Assembly: GCF_003946915.1 (NCBI RefSeq)
Contig: NZ_RPOC01000008.1
Coordinates: 1-64,000, forward strand
Direction: 5' to 3'
Length of the DNA stretch: 64,000 bases
From: Flavobacterium ustbae
GTDB taxonomy: Bacteria; Bacteroidota; Bacteroidia; Flavobacteriales; Flavobacteriaceae
Within the stretch, counting starts at the first letter, position 1. The number at the start of each line of letters is the position of its first letter. A program made the translations under genes and the position numbers. The notes beneath the pieces are model-generated. The model saw nothing but the letters and a program-made list of their open reading frames with translations, made no database searches and was not told where the DNA came from. Of this stretch, positions 8,261 through 15,968 are shown one piece after another.

Positions 8261-10510
8261 ATGCGCAATTTTATTTGGAGTGTTTCAGTATTTCTTTGTG
8301 GAATAGTTTTGTCTTTTTCTCAAACAAAAAATATTGAAAAAGGAACCTATTTGTCAACTAGCAAAGGCCAGAAAATCAAATTAAACTTATTAGACAATAA
8401 TCAATACGAATTGGTTTTTTATTCTGGCGGTTACAAGATAAAAGGAGATTCTTTAATATTTGCTAAAAATCCATCAGCACAAACTAATTTCGATCTTTCT
8501 TTCAAAGCCGATAAAAAAGCAAAAAACATAAAAGTGCTATTTAAAGATCCGGCTTATTATTCTTTCTATATCGGAACTCAAAAAGGAAAAGAAGAAGTTA
8601 AATACCAAAGAATTACTGATATTAAAGCTAAAGTTGACCCAGAATGGACCAAAACCGATGCGGAGTTTGAAATTGAAAAAGCAGACTTTATTTATTTAGT
8701 TTATGAAGAGTATGGAGGGAAAACTAGTGTCAATAAATATGCTTTACCAAAAGACGTTTCAGAAATAACAATCAATTACGAATTAGCTGTTTTGGGCGAT
8801 TTACAAATTGCTGGATATTTTGACAAACAAACTAATGAACTGAGAATTTCTGAGAAATCAGGATTAAATCCGTTGGTATTTATAAATGAAAAAGATCCAC
8901 AGCCAGTTACGAAAACGCCAAAAGTTGCTCCGCTTGAAAGTGAAGTTGTTTCCAATTGGACATATCCAGGAAAAGATAATACATTACTAAATGATGATTT
9001 TGGTTCTGCAGTTGCAGTAGATACTGCCGCTGCAATTATTGATGCAACTATTTCTCCGCCAGCTTATACTAAATATGATTTTAAATTAAAAATAGAAGAC
9101 AATCTTAAAAAAGCCATAGAGTCTACAAAATCAGCCAGCAATAAATTTTTGGTTGTGGTGGTAGATAGCAAAAATAAATCGGCAAAAGAGAGCTTTGACA
9201 ATTTTGTAAAAGAACAGGAAACGCAGACCGGATATAATATGTACGATTCGTATAATGCGCTTTATGATATTTACAATTATTATTTGGCTGGAGCCGATGA
9301 TAAAAAATGGCTTAAAAACAATAAAATTACCAGCGATCCAAGTATTATTATTTTAAACGGAGAAGGAAATCAGCTGGCTATTGCAAAATCAGATTTGGCA
9401 ACACAGCAATATCAGTTTAGCTATTATGGCGATTTCTACAGAAGATTGCAGAGAGCAAATGCTTTTCTTTCTATAAATACTATTTTAAAGAATAAAAAAG
9501 CTTCAGATGCCGATTTAATAAATGCTTTTAACAAAGCCGCTTTACTGGAATCATCTTATGATTATGAGAAAGAATATACGCTAAGTGATCCAAATTCGAC
9601 TGAATTTGTAATTACAAAAACAGCTTTAGATCAGAAAGAAGTGGCGCAATCTTGGAAAAAACTGATTGAAGCGCATCAAAAAGATAAAGCTGTAAACATG
9701 TATTTGGTAGAAACGATTTTGAAAGAAATTAAAAACCAGGGATTTACAAAACAGCTTTTTAGTACAGATAGAATTTTGAATGATACCGATTTCTTAGCGA
9801 TCGATTATGTATTAAAACATTCAGATGAAATTGAAAGTATTCGTTCTGGTTTTAATACTAAAAAAGGAGAGATTCATAGTGTAGGAAATCCAATTACTGA
9901 GATTTCAGATGCTCTGCAGCAAAATCTTTACATTTCTCAAGATGGAGTTTCTGGCGAAATAAACCGAGAAAAGGTAAATGCGCTTTATAAAAGAATCATT
10001 GCTTCTGGAAAAGGAAATTTTGATGCTTACCGAAACTACTTCTATTATTTAAGCCAGACAGCAGACAAAGACGGTTCTAGCACAACGTATTTAAAAGAGT
10101 ATAATACTTATTTTGATTCCACTTTAGCAGGAACAAGTCCGATTGAGAAATTAGACACTATTTTTTCAACCTTAGATTCAAGTTCAAGTTATTCTTATGA
10201 TGGATGGAATATGTTTAAAGAATATCATTCGAGTACGGCAAATACAGCCGCTTGGGCAGTTGTAACAAATCCGCTGAATGCTAACTTTTTAAAAGATGCT
10301 ATTAAATGGTCAGAATATAGTTTGGTGATAACAAAAAATAGTCCGTATTATTTAGATACTTTGGCTCAGTTATATTATAAAGACGGACAGAAACAAAAAG
10401 CAATTGAAACGCAGACTTTAGCAGTAAAGTATTTAAACGATGGTGTTGACGGAGAAAGTGCAAACGAAATGAAAGAAGTGCTGTCTAAAATGCAGAATGG
10501 AACATATTAA
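8261..10510 (+). CDS. Large exported protein with thioredoxin-like middle and TPR-like C-terminus
   Basis: The 749-residue protein has a signal peptide (MRNFIWSVSVFLCGIVLSFS). An N-terminal beta-rich region spans about 20-215. A middle segment near 295-395 (KFLVVVVDSKNKSAKE, then DPSIIILNGEG) resembles a thioredoxin-like fold but lacks a CxxC redox pair. The C-terminal helices end in a TPR-like repeat (YLDTLAQLYYKDGQKQKAIE near residues 705-724). It probably sits in the periplasm or cell envelope. A redox function is unlikely without the cysteines, and a scaffold or chaperone role is only a guess. It lies 94 bases after the TonB-type gene. Confidence 0.6.
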   Translation: MRNFIWSVSVFLCGIVLSFSQTKNIEKGTYLSTSKGQKIKLNLLDNNQYELVFYSGGYKIKGDSLIFAKNPSAQTNFDLSFKADKKAKNIKVLFKDPAYYSFYIGTQKGKEEVKYQRITDIKAKVDPEWTKTDAEFEIEKADFIYLVYEEYGGKTSVNKYALPKDVSEITINYELAVLGDLQIAGYFDKQTNELRISEKSGLNPLVFINEKDPQPVTKTPKVAPLESEVVSNWTYPGKDNTLLNDDFGSAVAVDTAAAIIDATISPPAYTKYDFKLKIEDNLKKAIESTKSASNKFLVVVVDSKNKSAKESFDNFVKEQETQTGYNMYDSYNALYDIYNYYLAGADDKKWLKNNKITSDPSIIILNGEGNQLAIAKSDLATQQYQFSYYGDFYRRLQRANAFLSINTILKNKKASDADLINAFNKAALLESSYDYEKEYTLSDPNSTEFVITKTALDQKEVAQSWKKLIEAHQKDKAVNMYLVETILKEIKNQGFTKQLFSTDRILNDTDFLAIDYVLKHSDEIESIRSGFNTKKGEIHSVGNPITEISDALQQNLYISQDGVSGEINREKVNALYKRIIASGKGNFDAYRNYFYYLSQTADKDGSSTTYLKEYNTYFDSTLAGTSPIEKLDTIFSTLDSSSSYSYDGWNMFKEYHSSTANTAAWAVVTNPLNANFLKDAIKWSEYSLVITKNSPYYLDTLAQLYYKDGQKQKAIETQTLAVKYLNDGVDGESANEMKEVLSKMQNGTY

Positions 10511-10605
10511 GATAAAGTGATAAAAATACCGACAGATCTTTAAGGTCTGTTAGGTTTAGATAAGAAGATAAGCCTCAGAGGGGTGTGCTGTTTATAGAAA
10601 AAATT

Positions 10606-10680
10606 AATCACAAGTAATAAACCCCATTGGGGTGACCTGTTTATCTGCATAAAAGTACAGATCGCTCCGATGGAGCTTTT
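10606..10680. repeat. REP-like palindromic intergenic repeat
   Basis: The 294-base gap between the TPR protein and metK holds two short palindromes, ACCCCATTGGGGT and GCTCCGATGGAGC. They are of the same style as the palindrome at 34563-34755 (CTCCAACGGAG, GCTCCGC). Apart from the metK terminator, nothing else is visible in the gap. Confidence 0.55.
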
Positions 10681-10748
10681 GTAACAATGAAAAATCAACT
10701 GATATTTAAAATCTTTCAGATTTATTTTTAAAAGAAATAATAACCAAG

Positions 10749-10783
10749 AAAGGCTGTCTAAAAATCTTTAGACAGCCTTTTTA
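10749..10783 (-). terminator. Bidirectional terminator at 3' end of metK
   Basis: Stem AAGGCTGTCTAAA / TTTAGACAGCCTT with T-runs on both strands, between the convergent genes at 8261 and metK. Confidence 0.85.
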
Positions 10784-10804
10784 ATATGTAAGATTCAGAT
10801 TAAA

Positions 10805-12055
10805 TTATAATCCAAATGCAGCTTTTACTTGGTCAACAAAATCAAGTTTTTCCCATGTAAACAATTCTACAGTAACTGTTTTTTCGTTTCCGCCTGGAGC
10901 AGAGAAAGTTTTAGTTACAGTTTCTGGTTTACGTCCCATGTGTCCGTAAGCAGCAGTTTCGCTATACATTGGGTTTCTTAATTTTAAACGTTGCTCGATA
11001 AAGTAAGGACGCATATCAAAGATAGCTTCTACTTTTTTAGCGATTTCACCGTTAGTTAAGTTTACTTTAGAAGTTCCGTAAGTTTCAATGAAAATTCCCA
11101 TTGGCTCAGCAACTCCAATTGCGTAAGAAACCTGAACTAAGATTTCGTCGGCAACACCAGCAGCAACTAAGTTTTTAGCAATATGACGTGTAGCATAAGC
11201 AGCACTTCTATCTACTTTACTTGGATCTTTTCCAGAGAATGCACCACCACCGTGAGCACCTTTTCCGCCGTAAGTATCTACGATAATTTTTCTTCCTGTT
11301 AAACCAGTATCTCCGTGAGGTCCTCCAATAACGAATTTTCCTGTTGGGTTAATATGGTAGTTGATTTTATCGTTGAATAAATGAGCGTGTTCTGGGTTTT
11401 TAGCGATAATTCTTGGAATCAAGATTTCGATAATATCTTTTTTGATTTTAGAAAGCATTGCAGCTTCTTCGTCAAAATCATCATGTTGAGTTGAAATTAC
11501 GATCGCATCAATACGAGTTGGTTTGTTATCATCGCTATATTCTAAAGTTACTTGAGATTTAGCATCTGGACGTAAATAAGTAATTTCCTTGTTTTCACGT
11601 CTTAAAATAGCTAACTCTTGTAATAATTTATGAGATAAATCTAATGCCAATGGCATGTAGTTTTCAGTTTCGTTTGTAGCGTAACCAAACATCATTCCTT
11701 GGTCACCAGCACCTTGTTCTTCTGGCTTAGCTCTGTCAACACCTTGGTTAATGTCTGCAGACTGCTCGTGAATTGCAGAAAGAATTCCGCAAGAGTTTGC
11801 TTCAAACATATATTCACTTTTAGTATATCCAATTTTACGGATTACCTCACGTGCAATATTTTGTACATCAAGATATGTATTCGATTTTACTTCACCTGCT
11901 AAAATAACCTGACCAGTTGTAACTAACGTTTCGCAAGCTACTTTAGAGTCAGCGTCAAATGCCAAAAAGTTGTCAATTAATGCATCCGAAATTTGATCTG
12001 CAACTTTGTCTGGATGTCCTTCACTAACAGATTCTGACGTAAATAAATAAGCCAT
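10805..12055 (-). CDS. metK: S-adenosylmethionine synthetase
   Basis: The 416-residue enzyme makes SAM from methionine and ATP. Family signatures are visible: [16 protein letters not shown] near the N-terminus, [13 protein letters not shown] near residue 115-130, and the glycine-rich [20 protein letters not shown] loop near 265. It is full length (slightly longer than the E. coli enzyme, as usual in Bacteroidetes). A long structured leader with SAM-II hallmarks lies upstream, so its own product probably regulates it. It is divergent from the metY attenuator region. Confidence 0.97.
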   Translation of the reverse strand: MAYLFTSESVSEGHPDKVADQISDALIDNFLAFDADSKVACETLVTTGQVILAGEVKSNTYLDVQNIAREVIRKIGYTKSEYMFEANSCGILSAIHEQSADINQGVDRAKPEEQGAGDQGMMFGYATNETENYMPLALDLSHKLLQELAILRRENKEITYLRPDAKSQVTLEYSDDNKPTRIDAIVISTQHDDFDEEAAMLSKIKKDIIEILIPRIIAKNPEHAHLFNDKINYHINPTGKFVIGGPHGDTGLTGRKIIVDTYGGKGAHGGGAFSGKDPSKVDRSAAYATRHIAKNLVAAGVADEILVQVSYAIGVAEPMGIFIETYGTSKVNLTNGEIAKKVEAIFDMRPYFIEQRLKLRNPMYSETAAYGHMGRKPETVTKTFSAPGGNEKTVTVELFTWEKLDFVDQVKAAFGL

Positions 12056-12108
12056 AATAATGTATTAAATTTGTATAATTAAAATTTAGCGAGGAAAAAA
12101 TAATTGCT

Positions 12109-12140
12109 AAAAAGGGCTAAAGAAGAGTTTCTGCTTTAGC
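12109..12140 (-). terminator. Terminator-like hairpin in the metK leader, overlapping the riboswitch GCTAAA segment
   Basis: On the minus strand GCTAAAG (12140-12134) pairs perfectly with CTTTAGC (12122-12116). Across a mismatch there are three more pairs (AGA/TCT) and a triloop. CC and five T follow. The 5' arm is the same GCTAAA stretch expected to form the SAM-II pseudoknot, so the two structures are mutually exclusive. Confidence 0.5.
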
Positions 12141-12231
12141 ATTTTTTAATGCCGAAATTTATTTTCCGGCAATCATAATGAACCATTTCATTATGAAGAG
12201 GTTGCAATCAGTTCAAATTTTTCCTCTGTAT
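12130..12231 (-). ncRNA. SAM-II riboswitch with a two-hairpin insertion (metK leader)
   Basis: The minus-strand leader has the SAM-II hallmarks. P1 is AGAGG/CCTCT (12227-12223 with 12201-12197), the loop carries ATTTGAACTGATTGCAA, and a downstream GCTAAA lies at 12140-12135. Known SAM-II RNAs are compact. Here about 56 bases lie between P1 and GCTAAA, holding a perfect 10-bp hairpin (12173-12196) and a second hairpin (about 12149-12171). SAM-II is known from Bacteroidetes and alphaproteobacteria. Class assignment is from recalled consensus and has not been folded computationally. Confidence 0.72.
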
Positions 12232-12238
12232 TCGCGTG

Positions 12239-12267
12239 CAAAGGTATAAAACCATTTTGATTTGCAA
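12239..12267 (-). promoter_or_regulatory. metK promoter
   Basis: On the minus strand, TTG (12267-12265) and TACCTTTG (12246-12239) are 18 bases apart, an excellent match to the Bacteroidetes consensus. Transcription would start near 12232, exactly where the riboswitch begins. Confidence 0.75.
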
Positions 12268-12328
12268 ATTAAAGTTCAACTTTTTTTATTTTATTCAATA
12301 GAAATTTAACACAAGTATAGTAGTTTGA

Positions 12329-12339
12329 TAGGGTAATAG
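12329..12339 (+). promoter_or_regulatory. Shared motif TAGGGTAATAG upstream of metY leader promoter
   Basis: The 11-mer TAGGGTAATAG, preceded by GTTTGA, lies 16 bases before the -33 element. The same 11-mer preceded by GTTTG lies at 24600-24610 before the sulfate assimilation promoter, with a one-base variant at 24688-24698. Candidate activator site. The regulator is unknown. Confidence 0.5.
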
Positions 12340-12355
12340 AAAATAATTCACTTTT

Positions 12356-12389
12356 TGTTTGGCTGTTTGAAAAAAAGTTCTCAACTTTG
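12356..12389 (+). promoter_or_regulatory. Promoter of the metY attenuator region
   Basis: TTG (12356-12358) and CAACTTTG (12382-12389, one mismatch to TAnnTTTG) are 23 bases apart. The start site would be near 12396, about 14 bases before the first leader ATG. Confidence 0.5.
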
Positions 12390-12409
12390 CCAAACAAAAC
12401 AAGAAAGAA

Positions 12410-12478
12410 ATGAATTTAGGTATTAAAAATATGTGCTGTATGATGTCGGAATTATCCGCAGAGCGTGCTATTGTTTAG
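12410..12478 (+). CDS. Met/Cys leader peptide 1 (22 aa) of metY attenuator
   Basis: This short ORF starts ATG at 12410 and stops at TAG 12476. It begins MNLGIKNMCCMM, so codons 8-12 are Met-Cys-Cys-Met-Met. A strong terminator follows 25 bases after the stop. The segment GCAGAG (12458-12463) near its end is identical to the terminator's 3' arm and can pair with the 5' arm CTCTGC (12507-12512). A ribosome stalled at the Met/Cys codons leaves that segment free, allowing an antiterminator. A ribosome at the stop would cover it. The role as an attenuator leader is inferred from this layout. Its N-terminus resembles leader 3 (MNL...M.C..S). Confidence 0.7.
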   Translation: MNLGIKNMCCMMSELSAERAIV

Positions 12479-12503
12479 TATTTAAATCTATAAATAACAA
12501 TGA

Positions 12504-12532
12504 AACCTCTGCCCACCAGCAGAGGTTTTTTT
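12504..12532 (+). terminator. Attenuator terminator 1
   Basis: A 9-bp stem AACCTCTGC (12504-12512) / GCAGAGGTT (12519-12527) with a 6-base loop is followed by a T-run. It lies between the leader 1 stop and leader 2, so it acts before metY. Confidence 0.88.
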
Positions 12533-12545
12533 ATGAAAAAAAATT

Positions 12546-12626
12546 AAACCATATAAGTCATATAAGTTTTAATTAATCAGGCGCAAGCAAAAAAAAACTT
12601 AATTTCCTTATATAACTTATATGGTG
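12546..12626. repeat. MITE-like inverted-repeat element, copy A (81 bp)
   Basis: It starts AACCATATAAGTCATATAAG and ends with the inverse, TATATAACTTATATGGT. Terminal arms of about 25 bases enclose a short AT-rich core. Copies B (14453-14618) and C (23526-23628) share the arms but have different cores. No coding capacity. It sits between the two tandem attenuators. Confidence 0.7.
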
Positions 12627-12641
12627 AAACAAAAAAGCAAT

Positions 12642-12722
12642 ATGAAAAATTCAGCAGCAAATAAAATGAAGATGTGTTGTAAGATGCCAATGTGTATCCC
12701 GCCTTGCTGTTGCCGAAAGTGA
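12642..12722 (+). CDS. Met/Cys-rich leader peptide 2 (26 aa) of metY attenuator
   Basis: ATG at 12642 to TGA at 12720-12722. The peptide has 6 Cys and 4 internal Met in 26 residues, including NKMKMCCKMPMC and a CCC near the end. The last codons contain CCGAAAG (12713-12719), identical to the 3' arm of the next terminator (12774-12780). It can pair with CTTTTGG (12759-12765) of the 5' arm. A ribosome at the stop covers this segment, and one stalled on the upstream Met/Cys codons (12666-12695) does not. I infer a leader peptide for attenuation. A free metal-binding peptide is a less likely alternative. Confidence 0.78.
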   Translation: MKNSAANKMKMCCKMPMCIPPCCCRK

Positions 12723-12753
12723 AAGATCGAATCTTTGTTATAGTTTCAACTAT

Positions 12754-12790
12754 AAGCCCTTTTGGTAAGCCATCCGAAAGGGCTTTTTTT
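12754..12790 (+). terminator. Attenuator terminator 2
   Basis: Stem AAGCCCTTTTGG (12754-12765) / CCGAAAGGGCTT (12774-12785), with one G-T wobble, is followed by T7. It lies 26 bases before the small ORF at 12817. Confidence 0.88.
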
Positions 12791-12816
12791 ATTCCAATAT
12801 TTAAAAATTAAAAATC

Positions 12817-13014
12817 ATGAAAACACTAGATATCAATACAATCGCATACGAATACTTATTAAGAACAAATTCTGAGGAACAGAATAATTTTTTAGAAGAT
12901 CAGACAATAGAATTTAATCAGGATCAATATTTAGAAAGTCAGAATTCTTTACTCCTTCAATTATACAATCTTGAAGAAGAAGATTTATATGTTCAGGCGC
13001 AATTCAACAATTAA
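12817..13014 (+). CDS. Small acidic protein of unknown function upstream of metY (65 aa)
   Basis: The 65-residue protein has no recognised domain. It is strongly acidic and rich in Asn, Gln, Glu and Leu, probably helical (LLLQLYNLEEEDLYVQAQ). Its only Met is the initiator and it has no Cys. It lies between the second attenuator and metY (47-base gap), so it would be made when Met/Cys are short. The low sulfur content fits that. Whether it is a regulator, a metY partner or a third leader-type reading frame cannot be told from one sequence. Confidence 0.65.
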   Translation: MKTLDINTIAYEYLLRTNSEEQNNFLEDQTIEFNQDQYLESQNSLLLQLYNLEEEDLYVQAQFNN

Positions 13015-13061
13015 TAACAATATATAATAGTATTAACAATACCTAAAAAAACTAAGAAATC

Positions 13062-14366
13062 ATGAGCACACAAAAATTTGCAACAAACGCACTTCACTCA
13101 GGACACGATGTTACTAAAAATGCAGGAACAAGAGCAGTGCCTATTTATCAAACATCATCTTATGTATTTAATAATGCCGATCATGCGGCCAATTTATTTG
13201 GTCTTGCCGAAGCCGGATTTATTTATACACGTTTAAATAACCCAACAAACGATATTTTAGAACAAAGGCTGGCAGCGCTTGAAGGCGGAATCGGGGCAGT
13301 AGTTACCGCTTCGGGAGCATCGGCAATTTCGACTACATTATTAACGCTACTAAAAGCGGGAGATCATATTGTAGCATCAAACAGTTTGTATGGCGGTACT
13401 TATAATCTATTAAAGGTTACTTTGCCAAGATTAGGAATTACAACAACATTTGTAGATCCTTCAAAACCAGAAAATTTTAGCAAAGCAGCAAAAGAAAATA
13501 CTAGAGCATTCTTTGTAGAATCTCTAGGCAATCCAAAATTAGACGTATTAGATTTAAAGGCAATTTCGGCAGAAGCCAAAGCATTTAAAGTGCCATTTAT
13601 AGTAGACAATACAGTTGCGACACCTTATTTATTAAATCCAATTCCATACGGTGCCGATATTGTAATTCATTCCTTAACTAAATATATTGCCGGAAACGGA
13701 ACTTCATTAGGAGGTGTTATCATTGATGCTGGAAACTTTGACTGGTCTAATGGAAAATTCCCAGAATTTACCGAACCATCTGCAGGATACCACGGCTTAG
13801 TATATCACGAAGCTTTAGGAAATGCGGCTTTTATTGCAAAAGCCCGAATTGAAGGTCTGCGTGATTTTGGTTCTGCTTTAAGTCCGTTTAATGCTTTCCA
13901 GATTATTCAGGGATTAGAAACGCTTCCAATTCGAATTAAGAAACACAGCGAAAATGCTTTGGCTCTGGCTGAATGGCTAGAAAAACAAGATGAGGTGGTT
14001 TGGGTAAATTATCCAGGACTGAAATCAAGTAAATATCACGATTTAGCAAATCAATATCTTCCAGAAGGACAAAGCGGCATTATTACTTTCGGTTTAAAAG
14101 GAGGTTTTGACGCTGCTAAAAAAGTAGTAGACGAAACAAAATTATTTTCTCTTTTAGCTAATATCGGAGATACAAAATCACTGATTATTCACCCAGCGAG
14201 TACAACGCATCAGCAATTGACAGAGGCGGAGCAAATTGAAACAGGAGTTTCTAAAGATTTGATTCGACTTTCTGTTGGAATTGAAGATATAGAAGATTTA
14301 ATTGCAGATCTGCAAGCTGTTTTTGAAAGTGTTAAGCTTTCTCAATACAGCATCAATAAAAATTAG
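13062..14366 (+). CDS. metY: O-acetylhomoserine sulfhydrylase (aminocarboxypropyltransferase)
   Basis: The 434-residue PLP enzyme of the Cys/Met metabolism family joins O-acetylhomoserine and sulfide to give homocysteine. The PLP lysine lies in HSLTKYIAGNGTSLGG near residue 205-220. The GNGTS form and the length above 420 favour MetY over MetB or MetZ. The YxR phosphate-binding motif (FIYTRLNNPTND) is near 55-65. It sits behind two attenuators and a small ORF, and its terminator is at 14391. The acetyl donor would come from MetX encoded at 16935. Confidence 0.93.
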   Translation: MSTQKFATNALHSGHDVTKNAGTRAVPIYQTSSYVFNNADHAANLFGLAEAGFIYTRLNNPTNDILEQRLAALEGGIGAVVTASGASAISTTLLTLLKAGDHIVASNSLYGGTYNLLKVTLPRLGITTTFVDPSKPENFSKAAKENTRAFFVESLGNPKLDVLDLKAISAEAKAFKVPFIVDNTVATPYLLNPIPYGADIVIHSLTKYIAGNGTSLGGVIIDAGNFDWSNGKFPEFTEPSAGYHGLVYHEALGNAAFIAKARIEGLRDFGSALSPFNAFQIIQGLETLPIRIKKHSENALALAEWLEKQDEVVWVNYPGLKSSKYHDLANQYLPEGQSGIITFGLKGGFDAAKKVVDETKLFSLLANIGDTKSLIIHPASTTHQQLTEAEQIETGVSKDLIRLSVGIEDIEDLIADLQAVFESVKLSQYSINKN

Positions 14367-14390
14367 GTTTTTTTGTTTTTTGTTTGAAAG

Positions 14391-14429
14391 ATTGCCTTTA
14401 GCGAGTGGTTTTGCTAAAGGTAATTTTTT
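14391..14429 (+). terminator. Terminator of metY
   Basis: Stem ATTGCCTTTAGC / GCTAAAGGTAAT (one mismatch) followed by T6, 24 bases after the metY stop. Confidence 0.85.
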
Positions 14430-14452
14430 ATGAAAAACATCATTATAAAATT

Positions 14453-14618
14453 AAACCCTATAAGTCATATAAGTTCATTTTAGTAGAGACGGATAGTTTT
14501 AATTGTAAAATAAATAATCCATTTTTATCCGCGTCAAAATATTGAGCTTTTAAATTGCATTCAAAGGATTACAAATGCAATTTAGATGCTAAAATGAACT
14601 TATATCACTTATATGGTT
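14453..14618. repeat. MITE-like inverted-repeat element, copy B (166 bp)
   Basis: Arms AAACCCTATAAGTCATATAA...TTCATTTTAG and its inverse CTAAAATGAACTTATATCAC...TATATGGTT, about 30 bases each. The core contains GTAGAGACG as in copy C, plus unrelated AT-rich sequence. It fills most of the gap between the metY terminator and the homoserine dehydrogenase paralogue, ending 19 bases before that start codon. Confidence 0.75.
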
Positions 14619-14636
14619 AAAAAAAAATAAAAAATC

Positions 14637-15725
14637 ATGTCAAAGCTTAAAATAAACATTGTCCTTTTTGGAATTGGTAATATAGGAAGCACTTTGATTA
14701 ATCAGATTATCGAAAGTCAGGAGTTTTTTCTTGAAAGCAAAAATGTCGATTTTCATTTTCCAATTATAACCAATTCTACGGTCGCTTTCTTTGAAAAAGA
14801 AGGTGTTGGTTATTCTTGGGAAACCAATTTCAGACAATTGGCAGTTCCTTTTAAAGTAGAAGATATTGTCGAATTTGCACAGGAAAATGAATTCGAAAAC
14901 TTAATTGCTGTAGATGCGACAGCGAGCGACGAATTGGTAAAGCACTACAATACGCTAATCAAAAACGGATTTAATATTGTAGCGGTAAATAAAAAAGCCA
15001 ATACGCTTCCTTTAGATCTTTATAAAGAACTGCGATCCAATCTTAAAAAATACGACAAAGAGTTTTTGTATGAAACATCGGTTGAAAGTGGAATTCCAGT
15101 TTTGCAGACTTTAAGAGATTTGTATTATTCTGGAGAAAAAATTACGAAGATTCGAGGTGTTTTTTCAGATAATCTGAGCTATGTTTTCAATCGATTTTCA
15201 TCTGAAAAAGTTTCGTTTTCTTCGATTTTAAAAGATGCAAGTCTCTTAGGTTTAATGAAATCAAATTTCAAAGAAGATTTATCTGGAAATGATACAGCAA
15301 GAAAGCTTTTGATATTGGCTAGAGAAATAGGAAAAGATTTTGAGCTTTCGGATATTAAAATCAAACCGTTTATAACCGAGGAGCATTTGGAGAAAAATGG
15401 AGTGCTCAATAAAGATGCGGTCGATAAGTCTTTTAAAATTGCCAAAATTACTCAAGCAGAAAATCATGTGCTTCGATATGTGGGTGAGTTTGAGTTGGAA
15501 AAAGGCACTTTAGAAACCAAATTGATTTCGGAACCCATAAATTCACCAATTGGACAATTGAAAGGCTCTGACACGATTTTTGAAATCTATACTAAATCGT
15601 ATGCCGAAAATCCAATTGTAATTCAGAGTGCACCACCATGCAAACAAGCAATTTCAAGAGGAATTATAACTGATATTCTAAAAATTGCAGAACGAATTAG
15701 GAGTAAAGAAACCGTTTGGCATTAA
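14637..15725 (+). CDS. Homoserine dehydrogenase paralogue with altered active site
   Basis: The 362-residue protein is clearly a paralogue of the C-terminal homoserine dehydrogenase half of ThrA at 17926. Both share the NAD(P)-binding start (INIVLFGIGNIGSTLINQI) and FENLIAVDATAS. Several catalytic loops differ. YTEPDPREDL of ThrA is LMKSNFKEDL here, so the substrate-binding Glu (E208 in the yeast enzyme) is Lys. GVFSGTLSY became GVFSDNLSY, and the C-terminal GAGAGSAVT became SAPPCKQAI. The Asp and Lys of NDTARK are kept. It may be inactive, regulatory, or use another substrate. It lies between two attenuator regions. Confidence 0.8.
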   Translation: MSKLKINIVLFGIGNIGSTLINQIIESQEFFLESKNVDFHFPIITNSTVAFFEKEGVGYSWETNFRQLAVPFKVEDIVEFAQENEFENLIAVDATASDELVKHYNTLIKNGFNIVAVNKKANTLPLDLYKELRSNLKKYDKEFLYETSVESGIPVLQTLRDLYYSGEKITKIRGVFSDNLSYVFNRFSSEKVSFSSILKDASLLGLMKSNFKEDLSGNDTARKLLILAREIGKDFELSDIKIKPFITEEHLEKNGVLNKDAVDKSFKIAKITQAENHVLRYVGEFELEKGTLETKLISEPINSPIGQLKGSDTIFEIYTKSYAENPIVIQSAPPCKQAISRGIITDILKIAERIRSKETVWH

Positions 15726-15856
15726 AATTTTAATAAAAAAAAGAAAAAGGTTCTTTGATAAACTGATTTGTTAATTGGGATCATGAAGAAAAAAGAGTTT
15801 GTTTTGTAGGTTTTTTACCTTTGTTATTTCGTTTTCGTTTTTGTAAGATGTTTTTC

Positions 15857-15886
15857 ATCGTTAAAAAACTGATTTTTAACGATTTT
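15857..15886 (+). terminator. Terminator after the homoserine dehydrogenase paralogue
   Basis: Stem ATCGTTAAAAA(C) / ATTTTTAACGAT followed by TTTT, about 130 bases after the stop. No gene was seen between 15726 and 15968 apart from this and the promoter at 15911. Confidence 0.65.
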
Positions 15887-15910
15887 TGTAATTAAATTCT
15901 TGAATTTAAT

Positions 15911-15941
15911 TTGTGTAATAAAAAAAATAATTGCATATTTG
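15911..15941 (+). promoter_or_regulatory. Promoter of the metX attenuator region
   Basis: TTG (15911-15913) and CATATTTG (15934-15941, one mismatch to TAnnTTTG) are 20 bases apart. The start would be near 15947, about 22 bases before leader 3. Confidence 0.5.
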
Positions 15942-15968
15942 TTATACCCAAAAACTACTAGAAATCAA

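Noticed and set aside
12642-12722. Reading the Cys-rich 26-residue peptide as a metallothionein-like metal binder
   Set aside because: Its position before a terminator, the terminator-arm copy at its end and the matching units elsewhere fit an attenuator leader better. The metal option is kept only as a weak alternative.
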